The notes beneath the pieces are model-generated. The model ran no database searches. It was not told the DNA's origin and was given only the letters and a program-made list of their open reading frames with translations. From contig DATDAW010000047.1 in NCBI GenBank assembly GCA_036525185.1, positions 1 to 59,362 of the forward strand: DNA of 59,362 nucleotides. The letters are read 5' to 3'. The DNA is from DATDAW01 sp036525185 (GTDB taxonomy: Bacteria; Verrucomicrobiota; Verrucomicrobiia; Chthoniobacterales; DASVRZ01). This document shows, one piece after another, positions 24,915 through 33,304 of the stretch. Position numbers and translations under genes: made by a program. The first letter of the stretch is position 1; every line of letters starts with the position of its first letter.

Positions 24915-27125
24915 CTAGTCTCGGTGTTCACATAAGCTCTCCAGCAGATCTCGCGCTTCGACGTAGTCGACGACGTGATACTTGGCGTGAGAATGGGGAC
25001 TGCCGACACGCACCGAAACCGCTTTGCCCGGTAGCGCCTTGAATAGATCTTCGTCCGTCTGGTCGTCGCCGAGTGCCACGATGAAGTCTGGGTTGGCTGC
25101 CTCGAGACATTGTAGGGCGGCCGCACCTTTGTTGACCCCGGCGTTGCGAACTTCGACCACCTTCTTGCCCTCGACCACTTGGACGTCAAAATTCGCGGTA
25201 AAGGAGACGATGTCGTCAATCAATTCTTTTGCACGCTGCTCGCCGTGCTCGGGATCGGCTCTGCGATAGTGCCATGCCAGCGAGTAATCCTTTTCCTCGA
25301 GCAGCGATCCTGGAACCCGATCGACGTATGCTTGCAGAAGCGGTCGTAGCCGACGTTTCCACTCGCTCGCTAGCGGTTTCAAAAGCCTCCACTTACCCTC
25401 GGGACTTCGAATCCAGGCTCCGTGCTCGGCGATGATACGCACCGGAATGCCTTTGAACCAGTCTTCGAGCAGGGGGCGATCGCGGCCACTGATGATAAAC
25501 ACCTCGTTGCGCGGCTCGGCGCACAGAGCGCGCATGAGCTCGAGCAACGAAGCGTCCGGCGCTGCGAGATGTGGCTGCGACGCGAACGGAACGAGCGTGC
25601 CGTCGTAGTCCAGTAGGATGAATCGTTTGTTGGCGGCTCGATACTGCGCGAGCGCTTCCTGTCGCAACGCCCGAGACAAGTGACCGGTCGCAAGCTTCCC
25701 TTGGCGCGCCTTGATTCGGTCTAGGGCCGACAGGAAATTGCTGACCCACCGCTTGTCGTCGTACGCTTTGAGTCGCTCCTGCATGGGCCGATTACGCCGC
25801 ACTTGTTCGTCGACACTCATGCAGAGTGCTTCTTTGAGGGCTTCGGCAATTTCACCGCGATGATTGGGATTGATCTGTAGTGCCTCGCCGAGTTCACGCG
25901 CTACTCCGGCCATCTCACTCAGGATCAAGACGCCAGTGCCGTCTGGCTTGCTGGCCAGATATTCTTTGGCCACCAAATTCATTCCGTCCCTGAGCGGCGT
26001 GATTAACGCGACAGGTGCAAGATTGTAGAGCGTTACCAGTTCAGTGAACCCCAGTTGCCGATACTGATAGATGATCGGAACCCAGTCCACCGTGCCGTAC
26101 GCGCCGTTGATCTGACCCACGAGTTCATCAAGGTCGTGCTTCATGCGTTGGTAGCGCTCGACCTCGACGCGAGAGGGAACGACCGCAAGAATGAACGCGA
26201 CACGACCGCGCCACTCAGGTGAGGATTCGAGCAACGCTTCGTAGCCACGCAGTCTGTGCAAAATGCCCTTCGAATAGTCAAGGCGGTCTACCGAAAGGAT
26301 GACCCGGCGCCAACGCAACCCCTGCTCGATCTCGGCACGATCTGCCGCCACTTGTTTGCTGTTCGCAGCAGTCATGAACTTGTCGAAGTCGATGCCAATT
26401 GGAAATGCTTCGGCGCGACGTACTTCCCCAGCCATAGTGATTTGGCCAAGGTGATGCTCGTGCCCTAGCGTCCGAAACACGGAGTGCAGAAAGTACTGCG
26501 TGTAGTCCTGGGTGTGAAAACCTATCAAATCGGCCCCCAACATCCCTTCCAGGATCTGCCGGCGCCACCGTGTGGGCAGCTGCCGGAACACTTCGAAGGA
26601 TGGGAACGGAATATGTAAAAAGAAACCGATGCTCGCATCCTGGAGACGTTCGCGCAACATGCGCGGCAGCAAAAGCAAATGATAATCATGGATCCAGAAC
26701 ACGTCGCCGGGTTCTGCGATCCCCGACACCGCTTCACAAAACAGGCGATTGACGCGCACGTACGTTTGCCAATGGTCCTCCTCGTATCGTGCGTAGTTCG
26801 GGAAATAGTGAAAGAGAGGCCAGAGTGTGGCGTTGCAGAAACCGTTGTAGAAGCGCTCCATATCTTCCGCGGAAAGGAATACCGGATAAGCGCGGTGATC
26901 GCGCAGCGCCTGTGTCTTGAGCCGGGCTTCGTCTTCGGATGCCACGGCGCCCCCGGGCCAACCGACCCAGATACAATCGAAATGGGGATCCTCTTCGCGT
27001 TGCCGTTGGATGTAGCCCGACAGGGCAGTGGCCAGTCCGCCGCACGAAGGCGTAAATTTGTACCCGTTCTCGCTGTGCTTGAGCGAAAACGACAAACGAT
27101 TGGAGACTACAATCAACCGCGGCAC
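24915..27125 (-). CDS. Bifunctional trehalose-6-phosphate synthase/phosphatase
   Basis: The protein of 736 residues fuses OtsA to OtsB. The GT20 synthase half (about residues 1-460) has SNRLSFSLK at the start, then WVGWPGG, then FWIHDYHLLLLPRMLRERL, then SVDRLDYSKGILHRLRGYEA and PLRDGMNLVAKEYLA. The HAD phosphatase half (about 495-735) has LLDYDGTLVPF, IISGRDR and VALGDDQTDEDLFKAL. It makes trehalose 6-phosphate from UDP-glucose and glucose 6-phosphate and removes the phosphate in one polypeptide, supporting osmotic and desiccation tolerance. The catalytic aspartates of DYDGT are both present. It appears to be transcribed alone. Confidence 0.95.
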   Translation of the reverse strand: MPRLIVVSNRLSFSLKHSENGYKFTPSCGGLATALSGYIQRQREEDPHFDCIWVGWPGGAVASEDEARLKTQALRDHRAYPVFLSAEDMERFYNGFCNATLWPLFHYFPNYARYEEDHWQTYVRVNRLFCEAVSGIAEPGDVFWIHDYHLLLLPRMLRERLQDASIGFFLHIPFPSFEVFRQLPTRWRRQILEGMLGADLIGFHTQDYTQYFLHSVFRTLGHEHHLGQITMAGEVRRAEAFPIGIDFDKFMTAANSKQVAADRAEIEQGLRWRRVILSVDRLDYSKGILHRLRGYEALLESSPEWRGRVAFILAVVPSRVEVERYQRMKHDLDELVGQINGAYGTVDWVPIIYQYRQLGFTELVTLYNLAPVALITPLRDGMNLVAKEYLASKPDGTGVLILSEMAGVARELGEALQINPNHRGEIAEALKEALCMSVDEQVRRNRPMQERLKAYDDKRWVSNFLSALDRIKARQGKLATGHLSRALRQEALAQYRAANKRFILLDYDGTLVPFASQPHLAAPDASLLELMRALCAEPRNEVFIISGRDRPLLEDWFKGIPVRIIAEHGAWIRSPEGKWRLLKPLASEWKRRLRPLLQAYVDRVPGSLLEEKDYSLAWHYRRADPEHGEQRAKELIDDIVSFTANFDVQVVEGKKVVEVRNAGVNKGAAALQCLEAANPDFIVALGDDQTDEDLFKALPGKAVSVRVGSPHSHAKYHVVDYVEARDLLESLCEHRD

Positions 27126-27440
27126 TAGGTATGATCATCCCATGATCTGCGCGCCGCAAGCTTTGAGTGCTGCGCGAGACCAAAGCACGATTATCTCTCC
27201 GGCGTCGTGTATGCCATGGCCGCAGCGCGGAACTTGCATAACGAAATAGCAACCAATGTTCGCCTCACTCCACGCGCGTTTGGGAGGCAAAAAGAGACAC
27301 AAAAGTGCACCTCCGGTTGCCCAATCAACTCCGTTTTTATTATACGAACGCCGGTTTTGCTCGCGAAGTTTACTCCGGCCTCATCGACCCAACCTCGATT
27401 TTTTCTTCTCAGTCGGGGTCGCTTCCACAACTTCCTTGCC
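27126..27440. other. Gene-less stretch upstream of the trehalose gene
   Basis: The 315 bp between the trehalose gene start and the end of the NIL gene contain no convincing gene. The promoter of the minus-strand trehalose gene must lie here. The NIL-side end shows no clear terminator. Confidence 0.4.
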
Positions 27441-27704
27441 TTACCCTTCGATCACGTTGATCTCCACGGGCTCGACTTTGACGCCGGTTTCTTCCAGCCA
27501 GGCAATGGCTTCCTGGATCGCTTTTCGTTCGCCTTCAACTTCCAGGGACATGACTCCGGAATCGCTCGCGACGGACGCCTGCCGGATGTTCGGCACGAGA
27601 TCGAAGCGTTTCACCAACTGGTAAACGATCGGTTTTGTTACCAGGTGGGCCGGGAAATCGAGCCAGAGCCGTTGTTTTTCGATCGCCATAGGTGTTGTGA
27701 CCAT
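27441..27704 (-). CDS. NIL-domain protein
   Basis: The 87-residue protein consists of a single NIL domain. KQRLWLDFPAHLVTKPIVYQ holds the first strand and helix, NIRQASVASDSGVMSLEVEG follows, and VEPVEINVIEG ends it. The NIL domain is a small ligand-binding fold, known from the C-terminus of the methionine importer ATPase MetN and from proteins of homocysteine formation in some anaerobes. Its position three bases after a MoaD-like gene and behind threonine synthase suggests a role in sulfur amino acid formation. The whole three-gene order is thrC, moaD-like, NIL in transcription direction. Confidence 0.88.
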   Translation of the reverse strand: MVTTPMAIEKQRLWLDFPAHLVTKPIVYQLVKRFDLVPNIRQASVASDSGVMSLEVEGERKAIQEAIAWLEETGVKVEPVEINVIEG

Positions 27705-27707
27705 AGC

Positions 27708-27983
27708 CTAACCCCCGGCGATCGCGGGAACAATGCTGATTTCGTCACCTTCCTTTACCGCCGTGGCGTTCTCTTCGAGAAAACGAATATCTTCGTCGTT
27801 GAGATAAACGTTCACGAACCGCCGGATTTTGCCGGACTCATCGCAGATGCGCTCCTTTAAACCGGGGTAGGTCGTGTCGAGGTGGTTGAGGATGTCCTGA
27901 ACGGTTGCACCGTCGGCTTGGACGACTTCCTGTTCGTTGGTCAGTTTGCGTAAAGGGGTGGGGATTCGGATGTTGGTGGGCAT
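27708..27983 (-). CDS. MoaD/ThiS-family sulfur carrier
   Basis: The chosen ATG at 27983 gives 91 residues beginning MPTNIRIPTPLRKLTNEQEV. The beta-grasp core has TVQDILNHLDTTYPGLKERI and FVNVYLNDEDIRFLEENATA, and the C-terminus ISIVPAIAGG ends in the diglycine that becomes thiocarboxylated. This fits CysO- and MoaD-like carriers of cysteine or homocysteine synthesis. An ATG at 28013 is in frame, but that extension would lie in a GAGTAA-rich repeat, so the later start is preferred. It lies between thrC and the NIL gene. Confidence 0.88.
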   Translation of the reverse strand: MPTNIRIPTPLRKLTNEQEVVQADGATVQDILNHLDTTYPGLKERICDESGKIRRFVNVYLNDEDIRFLEENATAVKEGDEISIVPAIAGG

Positions 27984-27995
27984 AAAAATAGTAAC

Positions 27996-28125
27996 CTTAC
28001 TCTTACTCATCATCTTAATCCATCGTTACTCAGTCCATCCTCTTATCCTCCGTCAAACCCGTCGAGGAAAGAGGCACGAGGGGAGAAAAAGAAGGATTAC
28101 GATTAGGAGTAAGAATATGAGTAAG
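27996..28125. repeat. Inverted element with GAGTAA-type ends
   Basis: The left end (27996-28031) carries repeated TTACTC/CATCTTAATCC units, and the right end (28094-28125) carries GGATTACGATTAGGAGTAAG and further GAGTAAG units in the opposite sense. The two ends can pair. It fills the spacer between thrC and the moaD-like gene. Confidence 0.55.
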
Positions 28126-28131
28126 AAGGGC

Positions 28132-29400
28132 TTAACGGGCGACCAGATGTTTGCCGATCACGTCGTCAAACTCCCGTAAACTCGGCTTGATAAATGTCGG
28201 TTCTCCGCATTTTCCGACGATGGCTTCCTGTGTTTTCAGTCCGTGACCGGTGATGCAGAGCACGGCGCTGTCGCCCGCAGGAATTTTTCCGGAAGCGATC
28301 AGTTTTTTCGCGCAGGCAACCGTCGTTCCGCCTGCGGTCTCGGCAAAAATGCCTTCCGTCTCAGCGAGCAGCCGAATGCCTTCGATGACTTCGTCATCCG
28401 TGACGTCTTCGGCAAAGCCGCCGGTTTCACGCATTGCGTGAATCGCATAATAACCATCTGCTGGTGTTCCAATGGCCAGCGATTTCACGATGGTCTGCGG
28501 ATTGGAAACCGGCTTCACGATGTCCGTTCCGCGTTTCATTGCGGCGGAAATGGGCCCGCAGCCGGCGGCTTGAGCGCCGTGAATGCTGTAAGGGGTTTGT
28601 GGCACCAGGCCCAACTGGGAAAATTCCTTGTAGGACTTGTGGATTTTCGTGAGCAGCGAGCCGCTCGCCATCGGCACAACGGTGTGGCGTGGGATGTTCC
28701 AGCCCAGTTGTTCCTGGATTTCGAACCCCATCGTTTTTGAGCCTTCGGCGTAATAAGGGCGCAGATTCACGTTCACAAAGCCCCATCCGTATTTGCCGGC
28801 GATCTCCGAACAGAGACGATTGACATGATCGTAAGCGCCGTGAATGCCGATGACGTTCGTGCCGTAAACCAGCGATCCGAGCACCTTGCTCTGCTCGAGG
28901 TCCGCCGGGATCAAAACATAGCTTTCCAATCCTGCCGACGCGGCGTTCGCTGCGACCGAATTAGCCAGATTTCCCGTGGAAGCGCAGGCGACGGTTTTGA
29001 AACCCAGTTCCCGTGCCCGGCTCAGCGCGACGGACACGACACGGTCCTTAAACGACAATGTAGGATAATTGACCGTGTCATTCTTGATGTACAACTCCTT
29101 GATGCCCAGTCGCTTGGCAAGCCGGTTAGCCTTGACAAGCGGCGTGAAACCCACCTGCAAACCCACGGTCGGCAACCCGTCAATGGGCAGCAATTCGCGG
29201 TAACGCCACATCGTTTGCGGACGCGCTTCGATCCCCTCGCGGCTAATGACGCGAGCGATGGATTCGTAATCGTAAGCAGCCTCGAGCGGGCCGAAGTCGA
29301 ATTCGCAAATGTGAATGGCTTCCTTCGGATAAAGGCGTCCGCATTCGCGACATTTCAGATTCGAAAAGAAAGGTTTGGCAGGTTTGTCCATGGCGGTCAT
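28132..29400 (-). CDS. thrC: Threonine synthase
   Basis: This 422-residue PLP enzyme of fold type II has the LSFKDRVV segment with the Schiff-base lysine near residue 118, an N-terminal zinc-ribbon-like start (CRECGRLYPKEAIHICEFDF), CASTGNLANSVAANAASAGL and a C-terminal TGHGLKT. It normally converts O-phosphohomoserine and water to threonine. The linkage to a MoaD-like sulfur carrier and a NIL protein leaves open a sulfur-dependent side role using the same phosphohomoserine substrate. A second in-frame ATG at 29391 is possible. Confidence 0.92.
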   Translation of the reverse strand: MTAMDKPAKPFFSNLKCRECGRLYPKEAIHICEFDFGPLEAAYDYESIARVISREGIEARPQTMWRYRELLPIDGLPTVGLQVGFTPLVKANRLAKRLGIKELYIKNDTVNYPTLSFKDRVVSVALSRARELGFKTVACASTGNLANSVAANAASAGLESYVLIPADLEQSKVLGSLVYGTNVIGIHGAYDHVNRLCSEIAGKYGWGFVNVNLRPYYAEGSKTMGFEIQEQLGWNIPRHTVVPMASGSLLTKIHKSYKEFSQLGLVPQTPYSIHGAQAAGCGPISAAMKRGTDIVKPVSNPQTIVKSLAIGTPADGYYAIHAMRETGGFAEDVTDDEVIEGIRLLAETEGIFAETAGGTTVACAKKLIASGKIPAGDSAVLCITGHGLKTQEAIVGKCGEPTFIKPSLREFDDVIGKHLVAR

Positions 29401-29820
29401 TCGGTCTCAAACCAGAAGTCCGCGGGCTGGCAATCCGTGAAGTGGAGACGACGAAACTTATGCGACTGCAACGGTCAAAGATGCATCACGGCCAGGTTCG
29501 TCTCTCATCTTCTCCTGGGACAAGCCGCTCTCGCGATTTGCCTCAGGCTGGATTTGGCACCCGGTCCTTTGTTCTCGCGAACTCAGCGGTTGCCGTGACT
29601 TCATCGGGCCAGTCCCTCAGTCACTCTGGATAAGAGTGGCTGGATCATAAACATGCTCGCGGGTTCGTCAAAGAGAAAAGTTGGGCTATTGGTCCAACAA
29701 TCATCTTTAATTCGTACTCGTACTCTTGATCTGAAGTCGAACGCCGTCCTGCCTCAGGCAGGCCAGGAGTAAGAGTAAGACCGAGAAGCAATTGCCCTAT
29801 CCGTATCCGCATCCGCGCCA
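29401..29820. other. Gene-less spacer with a second GAGTA-type element
   Basis: No gene is evident in 420 bp between the divergent thrC and metallophosphoesterase genes. The right half contains the repeat at 29711-29782. Promoters for both genes should be here, but no clear boxes could be chosen. Confidence 0.45.
29711..29782. repeat. GAGTA-type inverted element with central hairpin
   Basis: The left end reads TTCGTACTCGTACTCTTGAT and the right end GGAGTAAGAGTAAGACC, inverted hexamer runs of the same kind as at 27996-28125. A perfect CCTGCC-TCA-GGCAGG hairpin lies between them at 29748-29762. Confidence 0.55.
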
Positions 29821-30999
29821 ATGAACCCCGAAACGTCGCCAGCCGAAATCCAATCCGCGCCACCGCCGCTCGCGCCTGGCGGGAAGGGACACCACTTCAG
29901 CGGCAGGCAGATCGCCATCGTTGCAAGCATCATTCTTGCAATCTTGCTGGTGGCGACCGCGTTTGTGTGCGCGACGTGGGGCTTTTTTTGGGAAGGAGCC
30001 GCCGTGCGAAAATGGCAGATCGTGCCGTTTTCGCTTTCGGCGCTTTTTGTGCCGGCAACAATTATCGGAATGCGCCAATCAGACCCTGTGGTGCGGTTTC
30101 TTTATCGGATTTCCTCGGTATGGCTGGGCGTTTTGAGCTTCTGTGTTGTCGCGGCAGGGGCGTGCTGGCCCCTGCTAGGGATCGTAAGACTGGCTGGTTT
30201 GGGTATTTCTCCGCGTGCCATTGCCGCGCCGCTTTTCGCGATCGCAGCGGCGGTGAGCATTTACGGCATCCTGAACGCTTCCCGGATCCGGATCAGCCGG
30301 ATTGACGTCGAGCTTCCGAACTTGCCCGAGAGATGGCGTGAACGGCGCGCGGCCCTGGTTACCGATCTGCATCTGGGAAATCTCAACGGCGCGGGCTTCG
30401 CGGGTCATGTCGCTTCTCGGCTTCAACGGCTCGGAGCTGACGTGGTTTTCATCGTCGGCGACTTATTCGACGGCACGCAATCCGATGTCGGCCGGCTTGC
30501 CGCGCCTCTGAAACGCCTTCGCGCGCCGTTCGGTGTGTATTTCGTCACGGGCAACCATGAAGAATTCACCGATCGGCAGCGATACACGCAAATCGTCGAA
30601 CAGTTGGGAATTCGGGTGCTCAATAACGAAAAAGTCACCATCGAAGACGTGCAAGTCATTGGCGTGCATGACGGGGAAACCGGTGAGCCCGACTTTTTCC
30701 GCCGGATCCTGGAACGTGCGGAACTGGATCCTGAACGTCCCAGCATTCTGCTTGCGCACAAGCCCGCAAATCTGCCCATTGCAGAGAAAGCCGGAATCTC
30801 GCTCCAGCTCTCCGGGCACACGCACCGCGGACAATTCTGGCCCTGGACCCTGATCGCTTTACGCGTTTACGGGCAATTTGCCTACGGATTGAATCGGTTC
30901 GGAAAACTGATGGTTTACACCAGCAGTGGCGTTGGCACGTGGGGTCCGCCGCTGCGCGTCGGCACGAAACCCGAAATCGTATTGCTGCGTTTTGTGTGA
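29821..30999 (+). CDS. Membrane-anchored metallophosphoesterase
   Basis: The protein (392 residues) has a proline-rich cytoplasmic start, four or more membrane helices in residues 35-155, and a calcineurin-like phosphoesterase domain from about 175. The metal ligands are visible as VTDLHLG, VFIVGDLFDG, FVTGNHEEF, LLAHKP and LSGHTHRGQFWP. This matches the YkuE/YaeI-type family associated with UDP-2,3-diacylglucosamine hydrolysis or general lipid-linked phosphodiesters. The substrate is not proven by sequence. It appears to be a single gene, convergent with the DUF423 gene. Confidence 0.9.
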   Translation: MNPETSPAEIQSAPPPLAPGGKGHHFSGRQIAIVASIILAILLVATAFVCATWGFFWEGAAVRKWQIVPFSLSALFVPATIIGMRQSDPVVRFLYRISSVWLGVLSFCVVAAGACWPLLGIVRLAGLGISPRAIAAPLFAIAAAVSIYGILNASRIRISRIDVELPNLPERWRERRAALVTDLHLGNLNGAGFAGHVASRLQRLGADVVFIVGDLFDGTQSDVGRLAAPLKRLRAPFGVYFVTGNHEEFTDRQRYTQIVEQLGIRVLNNEKVTIEDVQVIGVHDGETGEPDFFRRILERAELDPERPSILLAHKPANLPIAEKAGISLQLSGHTHRGQFWPWTLIALRVYGQFAYGLNRFGKLMVYTSSGVGTWGPPLRVGTKPEIVLLRFV

Positions 31000-31007
31000 G
31001 GCAAAAA

Positions 31008-31388
31008 TCAGGCGGCGTCCGGACTTCTTGATCCTTTCGCCAGCGTTAAAACGGACCAGCCAGCGAGAAAAAATAGTCCGCCAATCGGCGTAATGGCCCC
31101 AAGCCATCTCGTTCCTGTCGCTGCCAGCACGTAAAGCGTGCCGCCAAAAACGAGAATGCCCATCAGAAAAAACCACCAGGCAAGCTTCCGGGAACCTGCG
31201 TCAGTTTGCCCGCTGATTGCCAGCATCGCGACGGCATGAATGAGGTGATACAGCGAAGCCGTTTTCCAGATTTCCACTGTCCCAAGCGCCTTCATCTGCG
31301 GCTCCAGGCCATGTGCGCCGAACGCTCCCAAGGCTACGCCTAAAAATGCCACAGCCGCCGAAACACGAAATGCAGTCAGTTTGTTCAT
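31008..31388 (-). CDS. DUF423 membrane protein
   Basis: The 126-residue protein has four membrane helices and the DUF423 marks GVALGAFGAHGLEPQMKALG and YHLIHAVAMLAI near the start, and LFLAGWSVLTLAK-like sequence (GGLFFLAGWSVLTLAKGSR) at the end. Members are found in most bacterial phyla, but no activity has been shown. Eight bases separate it from the convergent metallophosphoesterase gene. Confidence 0.88.
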   Translation of the reverse strand: MNKLTAFRVSAAVAFLGVALGAFGAHGLEPQMKALGTVEIWKTASLYHLIHAVAMLAISGQTDAGSRKLAWWFFLMGILVFGGTLYVLAATGTRWLGAITPIGGLFFLAGWSVLTLAKGSRSPDAA

Positions 31389-31567
31389 CTTGGAAGCCGC
31401 GACTCTAGAACGCTCATTTCACTTTGTCTGCGAGAGTTTCCAACAGCCGCGCAACGGCCGGAATTCGAGCGCCTTTTTCCAGGCGCGTACGCAATCGCGC
31501 GGACCATCACTCGGGGTTCACAGGCGACTTAAGACGTTATTTGCGTGCTCCAGTGCTGCGGTAATCT

Positions 31568-33304
31568 CTACGTGGCGGCTTCCAGTTTCTTCTTTTTCGA
31601 ATTGAAGGGCTCACTCGGGGGAGTGAGCGGAAGACCGAGGATTTCACGAGCGCGATTCAGGGAGGCGTCGATGTGCGGGCACACGTTTTCGTGGCCGAGT
31701 TGCGCGAGGAAGCCCCCGTTTTCCATCGTAATATATGGCTGGGTGTGCGGGCCGCTGAGGATGAGATACTTCCCATTCCTGTGGAGTTTTTCATAGAGAT
31801 CTTCGAGCGCATTGAGACCGGTCGCATCCATCGCCAGCACTTTGCGCATGCGCAGGATGAGGATCTTCGGCTCCTGCTTTGCCTCCTTAAGGGCAGTTTC
31901 CAATTTGTCCGCTGCGCCGAAAAAGAAAGCGCCGAAGACCCGGAAAATTAGCACGCCATCCGGCACGTCCTTGCCGATTAGCGAATGATGCGCGCCCTCC
32001 GTATCGGTGCTCTCGTCCACAGCCATGATCTGCGTGGTTTCGGAGATTCGTTTGATGAAGAGCACGGCGGCGAGCACCATGCCGACTTCGACGGCAACGG
32101 TGAGATCGATCAGCACAGTCAGACCAAATGTCGCCAAGAATATTGCGCTATCGCTTTTAGGCCATTGCCTTAGCCGGGCGAAGTGGTGCCATTCCCCCAT
32201 ATTGTAAGCAACGAGCACCAACACGGCGCTGAGCGTGGCGAGGGGAATGAACTTCGCCAACGGCGCGGCGACGAGCAGGATCACCAGCAGCGTAAGAGCG
32301 TGGATGATCCCGGCGATGGGCGTCTGGCCGCCGTTCTTGACGTTAGTCGCCGTGCGAGCGATGGCGCCGGTCGCCGCAATGCCACCAAAAAGCGGACTGG
32401 CCATGTTGGCGAGTCCCTGTGCCATCAACTCCTGATTCGAATCGTGGCGGTCATCAATCATGCCGTCGGCGACGACTGCGGAGAGCAACGATTCGATGGC
32501 TGCCAGCAGCGCGATGGTCAAAGCTGGCGGAAAAAGATTCTGGATGTTCGTCCACGACAAATCGGGAATAAGCAGCTTCGGCAGACCTTGCGGAATTCCG
32601 CCGAACCGCGAGCCGATCGTCTCGACAGGAATCTGGAAAATCATGACAAGTAGCGTGCCAAAGAGTAGGGCGACAATTGAGCCGGGAACCCGTCGCGCCC
32701 ACTTTTCCGGCCAGAGCACGATGACCAGCAGCGAGGCGGCCGCGAGAGCCAGCGTAGGCCATTGCAGGGTTGGGAAATGCTCGCCGAGCACCTTGAGCTT
32801 CTCGACGAAGTCGGCGGGCACCTTGTCCACTGCCAGCCCGAAGAAGTCTTTGATCTGCGTGCTGAAAATCAGCACCGCGATGCCGCTCGTAAATCCCATC
32901 GTCACGGGATACGGGATGAACTTGATCGCTGCGCCGAGGCCGGTCAGGCCCATCACGAGCAGCATGCAGCCAGCCATCATCGTGCAGAGGGCTAAATTGG
33001 CTGCTCCATATTTTGCGAGGATGCCGTAAACGATAATGACGAAAGCACCGGTCGGGCCGCCAATTTGCACGCGCGAACCTCCGAAAGCGGAGATGATGAA
33101 GCCGGCGATGACGGCGGTGACGATGCCCGCTTCGGGTTTAACTCCCGACGCAATTGCGAAGGCCATGGACAGCGGAAGCGCGACCACGCCGACGGTGAGC
33201 CCCGCGGCCAGATCCGCGAAAAATTGCGCGGACGTGTAGCCCCGGAGGCACGCAAGGAGTTTCGGACGAAACAAGGGATTTTTGTTAAGCGAATTTGCGC
33301 TCAT
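31568..33304 (-). CDS. SulP-family anion transporter with STAS domain
   Basis: The protein of 578 residues has about 10-12 membrane helices, opening with DLAAGLTVGVVALPLSMAFA and GGSRVQIGGPTGAFVIIVYG, both standard SulP motifs. A C-terminal STAS domain follows from about residue 440, with LRMRKVLAMDATGLNALEDL. SulP proteins import sulfate, bicarbonate or dicarboxylates with sodium or protons. The start overlaps the stop of the malic enzyme gene by 4 bp, so bicarbonate or dicarboxylate transport linked to carbon metabolism is a sensible guess. Confidence 0.92.
   Translation of the reverse strand: MSANSLNKNPLFRPKLLACLRGYTSAQFFADLAAGLTVGVVALPLSMAFAIASGVKPEAGIVTAVIAGFIISAFGGSRVQIGGPTGAFVIIVYGILAKYGAANLALCTMMAGCMLLVMGLTGLGAAIKFIPYPVTMGFTSGIAVLIFSTQIKDFFGLAVDKVPADFVEKLKVLGEHFPTLQWPTLALAAASLLVIVLWPEKWARRVPGSIVALLFGTLLVMIFQIPVETIGSRFGGIPQGLPKLLIPDLSWTNIQNLFPPALTIALLAAIESLLSAVVADGMIDDRHDSNQELMAQGLANMASPLFGGIAATGAIARTATNVKNGGQTPIAGIIHALTLLVILLVAAPLAKFIPLATLSAVLVLVAYNMGEWHHFARLRQWPKSDSAIFLATFGLTVLIDLTVAVEVGMVLAAVLFIKRISETTQIMAVDESTDTEGAHHSLIGKDVPDGVLIFRVFGAFFFGAADKLETALKEAKQEPKILILRMRKVLAMDATGLNALEDLYEKLHRNGKYLILSGPHTQPYITMENGGFLAQLGHENVCPHIDASLNRAREILGLPLTPPSEPFNSKKKKLEAAT

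Noticed and set aside
27207..27860. A 217-codon plus-strand frame over the NIL and MoaD-like genes
   Set aside because: It is the complement of two well-recognised genes and shows no motif.
27984..28013. Upstream start of the MoaD-like gene at 28013
   Set aside because: The ten extra codons come from GAGTAA repeat units and are not part of the beta-grasp fold.
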